Of a stretch of 64,000 nt of DNA, positions 1 to 21,618 are shown piece after piece. A model generated the notes under the pieces. That model was not told the DNA's origin, ran no database searches, and worked only from the letters and a program-made list of their open reading frames with translations. The stretch lies in NCBI GenBank assembly GCA_025200525.1, contig CM045761.1:202670321-202734320 (forward strand). Direction: 5' to 3'. Position 1 is the first letter of the stretch. The number at the start of each line of letters is the position of its first letter. The DNA is from Camellia lanceoleosa. Taxonomy: Eukaryota; Streptophyta; Magnoliopsida; Ericales; Theaceae. The position numbers were made by a program, and so were the translations under genes.

Positions 1-191
1 GGCCCATTTATATTATTGTTTATGATCCAAAACAATAATCACATTGATTAAATATAACTTAACATTTTATTATTTAATCGTGAAAATGTACATAAATATT
101 TTCCCACCGCCAATCTTTTACATAATATGAAAGCTCGTTGAGTACAATGGTAAGTACGAGACAATAATTAACTGTACTAATAATCCCAAAG

Positions 192-1098
192 CTAAATAAT
201 GTCTTCGTCATCCTGCGTGCAATAAGCCGGGTAAATACATTCTCCGTTAGGCTTTTGCGACCACTGTATGTCAGCCATGTATACATTGTCGCAGTGAATG
301 TCTGGACTCCCAGTGCTTTCCGGAGGTTGTAGTTGAATAGACATTCTATCTTGTATACCCCCTGATTGCCCAGCATGGACATGTCTACAACTCTGAACCA
401 CATCGGGTTCCTCAAAGTGTCGTAGAAGACCCCTGACAGCATCTTCTCTCTCCAGTGGATGTGGTTCTATACATCCGTTCATATGGAATATCGAACAGCC
501 GCATTGGAAGTGGAATATCTTCCTGCGTTGGGCCTTCTTCTTCTCATTGCGATGCCTCTTCTTGATTGGTTCTGGCGAACAGGGGCTGGTCGACTGTGTA
601 AAACTCTGCGTTTCGGATCGTCCACGCTTGGAGTCTGGCGTGTTCATGTTTTTCCAGAAAATCTTTGTAACTAGAGTCGGCTCCGGGGTTGCATAATATA
701 ATACTTGGAATCCCGCCTTTTATTTTCTTTGGGCGGGCATATTTACAATTTGAAAAAAAATCCCGTTGTGCTCCAATAAATTCCGGCCGATGTTGGTGTT
801 TTCCGTGCCTGCAATGGGATCCCATCCCAAACCAGTCTGTGCTTGTAACTTTTTGAAGGTTTGGTAATCAGTTTTTAGTCGCTGATATTTTTGTCTCACT
901 TGATTTGGTGTGTATCGAAAACCGTATAAATTTTGCAATTGCGTGGCAAAATGAGTCCAATGCCTAGTTGTCCACACAGTACTACGACCTATTGATTGAT
1001 TTTTTTGAACCTCGGCTCGCAACATGTTAATGAATTTCATTTCAATTCTAGAACTCTACATTCTTGTATCCTGATTATCATTAGAATTGTTGCCATCC
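192..1098 (-). pseudogene. Decayed Myb/SANT-like transposon ORF (PIF/Harbinger ORF1 type)
   Basis: Read on the minus strand, the region from about 1098 down to 720 encodes a Myb/SANT-like DNA-binding domain. It has the spaced Trp residues (VWTTRHWTHF), a QVRQKYQRLK helix and the signature [10 protein letters not shown]. This signature also closes the domain in the Harbinger ORF1 protein at 28.3-28.6 kb. An in-frame stop interrupts the N-terminus near 1055. The reading then shifts at about 760 into a second frame ([11 protein letters not shown]) and at about 640 into a third ([10 protein letters not shown], a basic [10 protein letters not shown] stretch) that ends at 192. At least two frameshifts and a stop mean it is not functional. 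Such proteins pair with a DDE transposase in PIF/Harbinger elements; no transposase is visible here and the left end may lie outside the window. A domesticated host Myb/SANT gene is less likely because of the breaks. Confidence 0.6.
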
Positions 1099-3525
1099 AT
1101 CTAACAACACAGAATTTATAACTACAAAAGTCTGAAATGTATATTGAAAAATAATGATGCAAGAAGCATGTACAAGTTGGTTTGAAAATAACGAAAAATT
1201 ATTCATTTGAAGTTGTTAACAGCGTAGAGAATAACAAATACAACAAAAACATTGTTGAAATGAAGTTGTTCACAGTATGAAGAAAAACAGATAAAATAAT
1301 AAAACACAGATTGTTTGTGGCAAATCCCAATCGCATGAAAACAGAAGCACTGAGTGATATATACACAACACAAACAATACCTACGACAGACAACAATAAT
1401 TTTGAAATATATATATTACAAATTGCACAACCCTGTTAATAGAACTGTCATCTTCAATAGTAACAACAATGACAGTGCCCAGATAATTAGTATAATGAAA
1501 AATTCGGAAGTCAATTGATATAGTACATTTCCATCCAAACAATCTGTTAGGTTAAGAGTTTTATAATTCATATGCTTGAAGTGGTTGTATTATTAAATTT
1601 TAAATGGAAGGGGTATAACTATGTGCTTATTTTCAGTGGAAAATGCCTACTTACAACTGCATAGATTACTAATCATGGATCATCTAAAATGATTTTTGGT
1701 AACACCACCTTGTAATATATGTAAATATATAAATGAATTCATTCTCTTGTGATCTATTGACTGTTATGGCCATTTTTTGTTTTAGTGTAGAACTTTTGTT
1801 TTAGTGTACAACAAACGAATTATTTTTTCATGTATCACAATAACAAGCACTCTGATGCATACACTGAAGCTGAAGCTGTTGAAAGGCTTCACTGACACAG
1901 ATCTAAGAAAGGAAAATAGGATATCGTATATAAAAAGTATGTGAAACAAAAGCTGACTAACAGACTGAGGGGCAAAAGTGGATAGCAGAAGGAGAGCTGA
2001 GGAAAGGGTGCCAGGTGGTCGCATCGGTCGACTTGACGACAGCAGGCCAACCGGTGGGTTGACGTGGGTTGACCGGTTTGAAGCTTTCACATGTTGGCTT
2101 ACGACGCAGGCATTACACAATGCAGACATTACATAGAGCGATTGAAGTATGGATACATATAAGCAGATCAGTTGAAGGCACAGGTACTTGAATAATAGAA
2201 GTACAAAAATTGTCACCGATGATGGAGTGGGTACTGTGCGTTGTTGTGGGCTTCTTCGTTGGTGACTGTCTGATTAGCGAAAAGTTGTGACAAATTTGGC
2301 CTGCACAAATAATTTGAGCATAAATGGAAAAACGATTGAAGGATTCTGAGTTCTAATTGTATATTTCAAAACCATTTGTGATGTAATTCACCTCGCTCTC
2401 GTCGTTGTTTCGTTGCTCTTAGGGTGAATCTTCCGCAATGCACAAACTGTAAGTCACTTCGGTTATGTGATCTGATGGATCCGATTTTATTAGTGGAGCG
2501 GGGGTTTACAGACATTATTGCGATTTACGGGCCTTGCATACTTGTGATCTAAGAAGGGGAAGAAGATGACCCGTGAATACAACTCATGAAGGCTGAATTT
2601 CAAAGTTCAGAGAACGCTTTTTAGAATTTCAGTGTACTTTCCCGTGAAGGTATTTAGTGTTAGGATTACTGCTGATCCATATTTTGGACCGTTGAAATTG
2701 CATGCTGCAGAGAAACAAGGGGAAATTGTTGCCAAACAATAAACAAAGTTGTATTTTGAATTGTGTGTTAGAATTATGATTTGAGTTCTGTATCCAAATG
2801 TGAAGTGCAAGACGTGGTCTGGAAATATAATTCCAGAACACTTCCAAACAGAGCCATTATGTATTTTTTCTATATTTATTAATAATTTTTTGATGTATTA
2901 ATGGAGAAGTTTTGAAGTGGTTCACGAACAAATTCAAGTGGAACTCACTTATTGGTTAATAATGTAGAGGGGTCTTGATATTTTTATGTTTGCATTTTGG
3001 GAGATTATAATTTTATTTGGTTTTCAAATACAAATTATTTTTTAGTTTTTTTGTTTTTCATGTTTATTTGGTTTTAGTAACTTTACAAAAAAAAACATAT
3101 TTTAGTGAATTTTAGTCTTGATTAACTTTTAAAAAAATTATAATAATTGAAAAAAAATCCCAAGATGATATATATATATATATTTGGTTTATATAAATAT
3201 AAAAATCTCAAATGAGTATGAATCAAGCATATCACAAGTTAAGTTTAAGTAGTTTATATTTTGTATAGTATTATATATATATATATATATAAGAGTACCC
3301 AAAAAGAAAGAAAAAATTTATTATTTGGGTACCGTTTGGAAAGCACCTTTTTAGTGATTTTTTTGTCTAAAACATGAGGCGAAAAAATTAATTTTTGTAA
3401 TTTTTTTTTAACAAAAACTTATGTAGAAAGTAAAATAAATAAGAATGAATATTTGACTTTGTAGAGTGACTTTTTTTATATGAGTTTAGCTAAAATAGGC
3501 TCATGAAGGCCAACTACGCGTTAAG
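1099..3525. other. Intergenic AT-rich stretch, no gene seen
   Basis: No convincing exon, tRNA or transposon terminus was found. Short minus-strand ORFs (for example 1782-2216) are low-complexity and match nothing I know. Notable short content: TTGAC-core (W-box-like) motifs clustered at about 2028-2080, and a (TA)n tract at 3265-3290. Confidence 0.5.
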
Positions 3526-3600
3526 GGCCAGCCCATTATTAAACCTGGGCCATACTAAAGATAATGGGCTAGGCCCGCCATCGCATCTGAACTCACCACC
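3526..3600 (+). promoter_or_regulatory. TGGGCC/GGCCCA (site II-like) promoter cluster
   Basis: Several GGCCCA/TGGGCC/TGGGCT cores lie within about 60 bp, 75-150 bp upstream of the NDUFB2-like start codon. Such TCP-bound site II elements are known to be enriched upstream of plant genes for respiratory-chain and ribosomal proteins, which fits this gene. A GA-rich 5' leader (about 3648-3675) follows. Binding is inferred from motifs only. Confidence 0.5.
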
Positions 3601-3675
3601 TCTAATTGTCTCTGGTTTGGAACTCGCGTCGCAGGGAAGGGTGGGAGGAGAGAGAGTAGAGAGAGAGAGAGAGAG

Positions 3676-6600
3676 ATGGGAGGAGGGCATGGAGGAGATG
3701 GACACAGCACAACGTACAAGGGGGTAACCTTGCATCATCCAAAGCGCTGGCACACCCTAACTGGAAAGGGCATGTGTGCTATCATGTGGTAACAACACCT
3801 TCCACTACTCTCTCTCTCTCTCTCTCTCTTCTCCTTCCTCACACATCGTCATTGACGAAACCCTATATCATATGATTTCCATTTTTTATTCGTATTTGAT
3901 TTTGATTGTTGGTTCATGCTCGTTATAATCTCAGATCTGCATGTTTTACTTTCTTAGGCCTTGTAAACACAATTGACGATCAAAATTGCTAGTAAATTAA
4001 CCCGTTAGGGTTTTATGTAGTTTCGATTTGCAATTGATTGAAGATCATTCCTTTTAGGCCTATTTGATGATTTTCTTGTTAACGAATTAGAGTTTCAAGT
4101 CTACTGTCAGTTCATAATCATTTTCAGTTTGCCCGAATGAAGAATGGTAAATGAGCTTGCATGGGTTGGATTAAATTTATTTCTAGGGATTCAGATGTTC
4201 CCATCCCTAATCAGAAAGATTTGGATGTTTAGATGACTATTTCACTTTTCATTATTCTCATTTCAGGTGCCATATTTTCAAGATTTCTAAGTCAACTGGA
4301 AATTGCTATACTTATTTACTATGTATATTAATATTACATCTACAAATAATCAAAATTAACAAAAACAAACACTAATTCAATATTTTAAAGAAAATATCTT
4401 AAAACTCAACTCTTATCGATTATGTCATTTTTATTGATAATTTATTAATTATTTAAATCTAGGTAAAAAGTAATAAACATTCAAACAAATTAATTAAATA
4501 AAGGGACACGCCACACTACTTGTCTTGTACGTCTACCGCCGTGTTCGATACCACTACAGAACCTGTTTTAGAGTGTCGTTGCTTCATAGTTGGAAAGGTT
4601 TCACACACACACACACACACACAAAAAAAAAAAAAAAAATCATTTTCTTGTTCTTTTTTAAGGTACAGTTACCAAGATTAATAGAACTTGGGGCACATTG
4701 AGAAAATGCATATCTTCTGGAGGATGGTGAACAAAAGAAGGCATGCTTGACTGGAAACCTAGAAAGCACGGATACGGATACAAGGTATGGATACGATACG
4801 ATACGGATACGGCGATACAACAAAACTTAAAAAAGTAGGATACGGATACGGTTAGGATACGTTTGTAAAAAATAAAAAAATAAATAAATTATTAGCAGTG
4901 AGTTACATATAAACTCAAGAATGTTGAGAAACCAAAGTAACCTTATGATGCAAAATACTAATATTTAAGAATTAGGTATTAATTTAAAGCAGTAGTTAGT
5001 TTAGTTTTTAAATTTTCAATAGGTCTTGCAAATATTTCATTTTAATATCAAGTCTAATATGTTGATATTATAATATCAAAACAATCCACAACTTGACCTT
5101 ATACTTTTTTCTTTTGCACTAGTCAAAAATATTCTATGCAAGTTTATTTGCTTATTTATTTATTAATATTTAATTTTACTATTATTATATTATCTTATTA
5201 ATCCTTACTTCTATGTAGTTATAGGGGATATGCATGATACAATGAAGATATGTTAATTTGATGAATTCTATTACTTTAGCTTACTATGTTATTTTTATAA
5301 AAAAACTAATTACAGTATTGTAAAAATATTCGATTTATCCTCGCAATTATATTATATTATGATGTTATGTAAGAAATTATATAATTCTAATTTTGTAAAA
5401 AGAGTAATATGCGACTTGGAGTATTTGATACTTCAAAATTAATTAAGAAGTATCCGATAATATGTGATTTGGAGCATCCAATACTTCAAAACTAAGTATC
5501 TGATAATTCAAAATTAATTAAGAAATATCCGATACTTTTAATAAGTATCTGATACGTATCCGATACGTATTCGTAAGTATCCAAGGAGTATCGGTATTCG
5601 ATACAGATACGATACGGATACGTCTTCCTATTTGAAGTATTCGTGCTTCATAGCTGGAAGCTCTGTCAATTGGATTTTTTTTATTATTTATCAAGGGTTG
5701 TTTTGTATCTTAACTTTGTTTTATATTTCTATATTCTTATATTTATTTGGTATAAATACCATGAAGTTGTCATAGTGACATATTCTTCCTCATTGCACTT
5801 ATAAATTGATCAATTTATTTATTGTATACATTGACTTTGCACTTATAAATTGATAATTTTATTAATCATATTCATTGACTTCATCTGACACTGTACACAG
5901 TATCATATTTCGTGTCATACTTTTTGTAATTCATAATTCAAATTTAATGGCATTGGACTGTTGCATATTAATATTATTGTGCGACTTGCTTCATTCCCCA
6001 CATCAGCTGTGTATTCTTAGGCAAACATATTTATCAGGAATACTTTTGAAATGCTGTCAGATTACAATTGTTTTTGATTTTGGGTAAAGGCAGGCACCAC
6101 ATCATTGTATGATACTAAGGCTAAGTTTGGCAACCCCAATATAATCCATCTTTTTTCCATCACATCACATCTCTACTTTTCTGCACATCGTTTCGTAAAA
6201 AGACAAAAAGTACACTTATTTAGGTCATCCCAAACAACCCCTAAGTTGACATCTTGATCATTTGGTAGTAATTTGTATGTATAAACATTAAAGGGGATGG
6301 TGTTTTACGTGGACAAGAATTCCAATGTAATAATAAAACCTTTCTGCGAGGACTATATGAATGCCTTACCTTTTGTTAGATGTTCACACTGTGATTGGAT
6401 AGTAATGTTGTGCAGTACTCTGTGTGTTTTTTGGTCCTTCCTTTTCTTTTGTAAGAACGTTGAATTATATTATTGCTATTTACATAATTACCCGGTGTGA
6501 GATATCACATTGTTCAAGGAACCCTAGATGCTGTCGGAGTAAAGGATCGTCAACAAGGGCGTTCTAGTGCGTTGTAGGTTCTTATCCAAGACTATAATTT

Positions 6601-8974
6601 CATGTTGTCTATGATTTTATGTCTTGCATACGTTCAAACCATTGCACAACTCAATGCGACTATTTTCAATGCCCAGAACATGGATCCAACGTCATCTTAA
6701 TGTTAGATTCACATGGTTGTTAAAGTGGGATCGGTAAGAGGGTCTCATGGATTGGATTGTGGAATCTGATCTAGGATAGTAAGATTCTAATTTCCATAAA
6801 AATATTAAGCTGAAAATCACCAATCCAATGATCCTACTTGCAATTTTGGAGTCCTTTGTAAGTTTTTTCAGAAGATTAAGTCCTAGTCTGTCGACTCTGT
6901 TTTGTGAGTTATATGGGAAAAAAATTAGTAGTTATGTACGTGGTTTTTTTTTTTTTTTAAATGTCGCTGCTCAAATCTTGAAGTTTGACATGTTAATATT
7001 AAGTAGTGATTTTCAAATCTTAAATGTAAAACTATATGCAGATGCTCCCTGTTATTTATAGTCAGCAATCAAGAAGGAGATGTATGAAATGTACTTTTAA
7101 TAGAGAAAGCCTTTTTGCCTTATTAGATATTGCTGCTTTTAATTTCATGAGGTTAGGTGTGATATCTCTAGAAGTGATTTTGGGGCTCTAGAATAGTGGT
7201 TATTGAAATGAATTGGCCATAGCTTGTTGAAGGCAGTACTGGTCTCTTTTGGGGTTAGCACAAGGAGAACTTTAGTTTTGTCAATGAGGTGTTCTCTGGG
7301 GAGTATAAGATGTACGTAGTCTTACCCTGATTTTTGGAGAGGTTGTTTCCATGTCTCAAAACTACGCCACCAGAGATGCCAACGGCACCATTGGGTCAAA
7401 GCTACCCTTCAAAATTTTTAAAACTGAAATCCTTGGGTGATGCATCTCGCTCATTGGATTGAAGTCATGTGTTACCCAGAAAATCAGTGATGTTCTGTGT
7501 AAGATACTCGTATGATGTTTTCCGTATTTGTTCACTTCACAGTATATCTTTGATCTTGAAAATGGGAAAACTCTTACATCAGGTTGTAAAGAATATATAA
7601 ATGTCATCTAGTTAAAATTTTAAAACAAGGTATAATTGCCAAATAAAGGAGATAAAAATGAAATGGAGGCAAGAACATGCCTTCTTTGGGTGGAGTTTAC
7701 AAAGGAGAGAACTTAAAGGTTGCGTTCTTTATACCTAATTAGTTGACAAATTTAATATTTTTGATCCAGTCTTGCTACACACATGCACAAACCACATTGC
7801 ATTCGAGTAAGTTGCTGAATATTGTTGTGTTGCTTTGATGTTTCAGGTTTTGGGTTCTGTATAGGGCTAAGCAAGATGGTCCTGTAGTCTTGGTGGGTTT
7901 TTGATTTCTTGTGTCTCTTCATCTCAGTTGACGTCTTTCGTTTCTTTTTCTAATATGTTTTGTATTGTTTTGATTTACTTTTTTTTTTCCTCTCTCATTT
8001 GATGAATATGTCATTTAGGGCTGGCGACATCCGTGGGAAGGCCATGGAGATCATGGGCATGGACATGAGGTAATTTCTTGGCAACAACTACCTAATAGAT
8101 GGTTATGGTGAATGACTTCTTTTTCTTTTCTTTCTCTTCTTTTATTTTAGAGTTGATTGTGTACATCTTACCTTTCCCAAGCTCGCAACGGTGGGAGTAT
8201 CCTGCATTGGGCTGTTTTTTGTATTGTAGAAAATGTTAAGTGAACGTAGAAAACATATGAAACATAAGAGACTGAACAATAAGGTCATATTGCTTTCATT
8301 TCTTTTATACATGAACCAAATTGGTTTTCATTTATGCACTCACCTGTTATAAAGCAATCCGCTTCAATCTTTTTTGTTAACTTCAATATGTCATACATAA
8401 ATAGGCATTTTGAATCAAGGAAATCATTGTGATTATATATATATATATATTGTATTATAGATTTATAGATAGTTTAGGTGTTCCCCTGAATGAAATGAAG
8501 CATCCAAAATACCTTTCAGGAAATTGTCTATTAAAATGCTCCGACTAATACACTTATTTGTTGTTTGGAAACAGTGGCTAAAATAATCCTTTTTTTTTTT
8601 TTTGGTATGGGGTCTATTAAGTAGTTAAATTCAAAATTTCTCCTCTCAAGTCTACAGGCATGCCTTGATTATCTTTTTTCAAATGAATTGTCACATTGGG
8701 GGGGATAGTTGTTAGTCATGCAACCACTTTTAGCAACCTGCAATATTATTACAAAGCACCAAAAACAAAAACTATGCAATGCAGGTCGTTTGTCTAATTA
8801 GATATCCAGTGCACATACAATACTTGTAGTTCTAAAAAAAATTGTTGCTGCCATTTTAATATTTTGAAAACTATTTGCTATGTTCTTTCCTTCTGAATTT
8901 TATAATTAGGTGTGAAGTTAAAATTTTACCTCTCTCTCTAAATTGTAGCATGTTGCTTTCAGGAATCCCATTGA
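3676..8974 (+). CDS. NDUFB2: NADH:ubiquinone oxidoreductase (complex I) subunit NDUFB2-like, 4 exons
   Basis: Exons by splice phase: 3676-3788, 7847-7892, 8019-8069 and 8963-8974. All introns start GT and end AG, and the product is 73 residues. The protein starts MGGGHGGDGH and has TTYKGVTLHHPKRWH, then MWFWVLYRAKQDGP, then GWRHPWEGHGDHGHGHE and the end ESH-stop. This order matches the plant mitochondrial complex I beta-subcomplex subunit 2 (the Arabidopsis At1g76200 family) along its whole length of about 70 residues. It is an accessory subunit of the inner-membrane arm: a short membrane segment (MWFWVLYRA) followed by a His/Gly-rich tail. Every exon is below 120 bp, so ordinary ORF calls miss it. 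The tiny last exon (four codons) is the least certain; reading through from 8069 would instead add 14 residues (VISWQQ..) before a stop. Intron 1 (4058 bp) holds transposon-derived sequence. Confidence 0.88.
3806..3830. repeat. (CT)n microsatellite in intron 1 of the NDUFB2-like gene
   Basis: Uninterrupted CT dinucleotides begin 17 bp into intron 1. A (CA)n run at about 4604-4622 followed by poly-A lies further along the same intron. Confidence 0.8.
4755..5657. mobile_element. Non-autonomous inverted-repeat element with GATACG subterminal repeats
   Basis: The left end reads CTAGAAAGCACGGATAC and is followed by many GGATACG/GATACGATACG units (4768-4860). The right end (5530-5650) carries GTATCCGATACGTATTCG-type units and closes with GTGCTTCATAG, the inverse complement of the left end with one to two mismatches. 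The interior is AT-rich and has no ORF. This is the form expected of a roughly 0.9-kb MITE with repetitive subtermini, sitting in intron 1 of the NDUFB2-like gene. I could not fix a target-site duplication, so the superfamily is unassigned. A similar string (TGCTTCATAGTTGGAA) occurs just outside at about 4580. Confidence 0.5.
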
Positions 8975-9539
8975 AGACCTTTCTGGGATAAGCATAAGCC
9001 CCTCTGCTAGTAAAGATCATTCTAGAATGTCTTTGTTGACTTGTGTTCAATAATGTGATTGTGGTAAGAGAGATTAAACAAGATGTCCAGACCCTTGTTG
9101 ACTTACTTGTTTTGTGTAAGCTTTATGTTTTTCTATTCAATGCTTCATTTAGTTAGTTGGTTGCGGGCTATATACTCTCATGTTATGTATTTTTATGAAA
9201 ACCATGCTGTGGAAAAGAGGGTTTTGATAAAATGGTGATTAATCCCCCACACCCTCTGGTGGGAACCATTGGAATTCTTTGAGGATGCTTATTTGACTAT
9301 TATGGTAATGGTGTTTAACTGGAAAATGTCACACAATTAGATTGTTTTATGTAGAAATCTCTGGGAAAATGATGTGATAGTGGCTTTTAAGAAATGATGG
9401 GCTATATTTAAAAAATTGAAGAAAGAATATTTTTATATTACACATTTAGATTATTAATTTTTAAATTATCATTTAGTTCTTTGAGAATCAGGCAAAACAT
9501 CAAAATATATTATCCATAAGGTAGAAGTTTGACAGATTT
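8975..9539. other. 3' flank of the NDUFB2-like gene
   Basis: The first part (to roughly 9050-9150) is probably 3' UTR. The remainder is AT-rich with no recognised feature. Confidence 0.4.
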
Positions 9540-10798
9540 TGCCAGTTTGTGTGCTGGCTCGACTAGAGTCCTATCCACCTTAGTTACAGATAAAAATTGA
9601 AAAGACTTGCTAAAGCTAGTACATCCTGGACAACCAAATCAACCTCCCACTCCGGGTTGTTTTTTCTCTCAAAACTATTTACCAAAATCTGGCAATCCGT
9701 AAATATCGAGAGGCGCTAAAGCTTTATCTTGACAGCCCATTTTATCACCTCCAAAAACATTCTAGCTTCTGCCAAAAGAGGAGAGGGCAACAGGAGAGAT
9801 AGCACTTGTCGCTCGAAATCGTCGTTTACAACGACGAGAAGAGTATTCACCCGGATCGACCCTACCATCTTGCCTACCCTTCTGCATGCGTTTTCGACGC
9901 TGTCTAAAGAGATCCAGAAAACGTTGCGAACGAGATCCACTCCACTGAGTCCTAGATGAGCTAAGATGATGAGTACCACCAGCCTCCATCGAATTAGCTC
10001 GGCCATTTCGCTCAAACCCAACTATGAGACCACAGTTCGCCAAGCCACGTTGAATCTTCCGTCGTCGTCTTCCCATTGGACTAACAATAACTATCGAATC
10101 AGAAATCCCACCAACATCATGGATATTTACCCCCTCTTCCCCAAATCCACCTTCGACCTCAGCGACCCCTTCCGAAAAATAAGCAACTATTTTGTCGTGA
10201 TTACTATCCATCAATCTTCTTTTGTAAGGAGGCCCATTTACATGTTCCACCACCCAATGCCCTATATAGGGACAGCCCAATATCTCTTTCCTTCTTGAGC
10301 ATGAGGCTTCATTGCTTGGCCCAATAGACTGTATCAACCCGCCCTCGTAAGGCCCAGCTAGAACCAATGTCCGTTGGCCCAAGTATCTCTCACCATACGG
10401 AAAATCCAACCTTCGGCCCAATCCATTGTGTTTAAGAGACTGATAGTAGTATCCTAGTCCATAAACTGATAAAACCGTTGGCCCATAATTTCCATTTTCA
10501 TCTCTGTGGACCATTGTCTTTCCCGCTGTGAACTTGTCCTTTCAGCTTGATCGACGTCCATCAGTAGCCGTCCAGCATTTATGCCCATGGCTTGAAGACC
10601 TTCAGCCCATTTAGTCCACATTAACTCAAGCTCAACTACTGAGTTGATCGGCTCCTTTGGCAATGGATCAAGACCCCGAGTCAACTCAGATTGAAGATCC
10701 ACTCCAACCACCTCCTGCAGATGATCCTCCACTGGTATAGGGACGTGAACAATTTGCATGGCAGCACCTAGACCCTGACCATCACTATCTAAAAGCAC
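9540..10798 (-). pseudogene. LINE (non-LTR retrotransposon) remnant: ORF1 piece joined to RNase H piece
   Basis: On the minus strand, 10798-10454 and then, after a frameshift near 10480, 10514-9762 give a hydrophilic protein typical of plant LINE ORF1 regions (Arg/Ser-rich, no catalytic domain). A different frame from about 9780 to 9540 then encodes a plant LINE-type RNase H C-terminal half: LLAEARMFLEVIKWAV, then FTDCQILVNSF, NPEWEVDLVVQDVL and HKLAK. These correspond to the AEA..A, S/TDC..lv and A..LAK stretches of RVT_3. The RNase H part has stops. The reverse transcriptase and endonuclease that should lie between are absent, so this is an internally deleted dead copy. The RNase H assignment is firmer than the ORF1 assignment. 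Confidence 0.6.
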
Positions 10799-11418
10799 CA
10801 GATGAATGCCACGATCCCATTCACGTTCCCAATCTTGGACAAAAGCAGTTTGTTGCCTTGGAAAGCTTTTGCATTTCTTTAGTTTTGGTCGGTATTATTT
10901 TTTCACAATGTTTTGTGGTGATATAAGATGGTAAAAAAATGATTATGATTATTACGAACATTCATATAATTTTTAGAGATCAAAAAACTTACAGATTTAA
11001 AAAAAAAAAACACACACACACACACACATTGTTCACCTGAATTAACTATGGTTCATTTCTTTTCTCTTAATTGCAATAATTAAACCATTCCAACTTTTAT
11101 CAACCCTCTGGTCCTCCCATTACTCAATTCAATCTAAAAATTTTAATAAGAAAAAAGTATTCACTTATTAGGAACAACAAAATTAGTAGAGCTTGTTTTT
11201 ATTAAGCTAATGGATTGGACGGTCACGTTTGTTATGCGTCTTAAATGAATTTTTTTAGACTAATCCGACTATTATATACATGTGATTTTATTACATTTAT
11301 TTTTGTATAAATAAAGGATAAACATAATTCTAAAAGATAAATATAATACAAATTATTAAAATAATAAACGGTTGAAATAAACAAGTTTTCATGACAAGCG
11401 GATCAATTTCAACACCAT
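10799..11418. other. Intergenic, AT-rich, with poly-A/(CA)n tract
   Basis: A poly-A run followed by (CA)n lies at about 11000-11027. No coding or RNA gene is visible. Confidence 0.5.
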
Positions 11419-11589
11419 GAGAAATTATTCATTGTCTTAGGAGCATTGCTCCACACTATTTATGTGTGGACAAGTGTTCAGTTGTCTCTTCAAAAGAAAC
11501 AAACAAGTAATGAGACCCACTGTTTCAATCAATAATAATTAGATTGGAGCATCACCTAAATTTACCCTTGAAGCAATGAATAATTTCTC
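11419..11589. mobile_element. Short MITE-like inverted repeat in the FTSH promoter
   Basis: A perfect 16-bp terminal inverted repeat lies at 11419-11434 (GAGAAATTATTCATTG) and 11574-11589 (its complement), 171 bp overall. The inside of both arms carries GATGCTCC/GAGCATTGCTCC-like motifs. The element ends about 240 bp upstream of the TATA box of the FTSH gene. No clear target-site duplication was found, so superfamily is open. Confidence 0.5.
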
Positions 11590-11829
11590 CAGTGCCATGG
11601 CTTGGACGAGTGAGAAGTTGTTTCCCAAAAGGAAATTACATTGCTCACCTCACCCCAAGTTAAAAAGTTCTACTTTTGTTGTGGTCCTTGTGCTGTGATG
11701 ATCTTTCAAGCATAAAAATCAAAGGAATGGTTGGGTAACCTTTAAAACACGTACATTCATCTCAATCAACACCCATATCTATGGCTTTGGTTGAACCATG
11801 AAACAAAGTTTGATCCTTCCACTCCCTCC

Positions 11830-11838
11830 TATATATAT
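11830..11838 (+). promoter_or_regulatory. TATA box of the FTSH gene
   Basis: TATATATAT in a pyrimidine-rich context, 142-150 bp upstream of the ATG at 11980. This allows a 5' leader of about 110-120 nt. It is the only TATA-like string in the immediate upstream region. Confidence 0.55.
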
Positions 11839-11976
11839 CCTTTTCCCACCTCCCTAGTTCCACTCTCACTCACTCTTTTAAATACATTTCATTCCAGAAT
11901 TTGGTTACTCTCAACTCAAACAAACTCCTCCTATCCTACCAATTAGAATACCAAAGAAAAGAAGAAATATATATAA

Positions 11977-15398
<3,422 letters not shown>

Positions 15399-15674
15399 TC
15401 ACTGTTGCATTGAAATTATGTTGTATTACAAGTTTTAACATACATATATATGTACACATGTAAAACCAATTTTGATTATTTCCACACATCCAGGGAAAAA
15501 ATAACACTATCGAGTGCCGAAAAACAATTGTTCTTTCTCCTCCCTCTCTATAGTACAACTTCAGATGACGACAAAACCACACCCCAATTCAAATTGTACA
15601 TAAACCCAATGCACTTTGCCAACACAACAATTAATTTAGACAAAAAAGAAAGGAAAAAAAAAAAAAAACAGTTC
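15399..15674. other. Convergent 3' ends of FTSH and BSK genes
   Basis: The two stop codons face each other 276 bp apart, so the two 3' UTRs must be short or overlap. A (TA)n tract and AT-rich polyadenylation-type sequence fill the gap. Confidence 0.6.

Positions 15675-21618
<5,944 letters not shown>

Noticed and set aside
1782..2216. 144-codon minus-strand ORF
   Set aside because: No recognised motif, poor codon structure and hydrophobic low-complexity composition in an AT-rich intergenic region.
3503..3753. Plus- and minus-strand ORFs around 3.5-3.75 kb
   Set aside because: They overlap the promoter and exon 1 of the NDUFB2-like gene in other frames.
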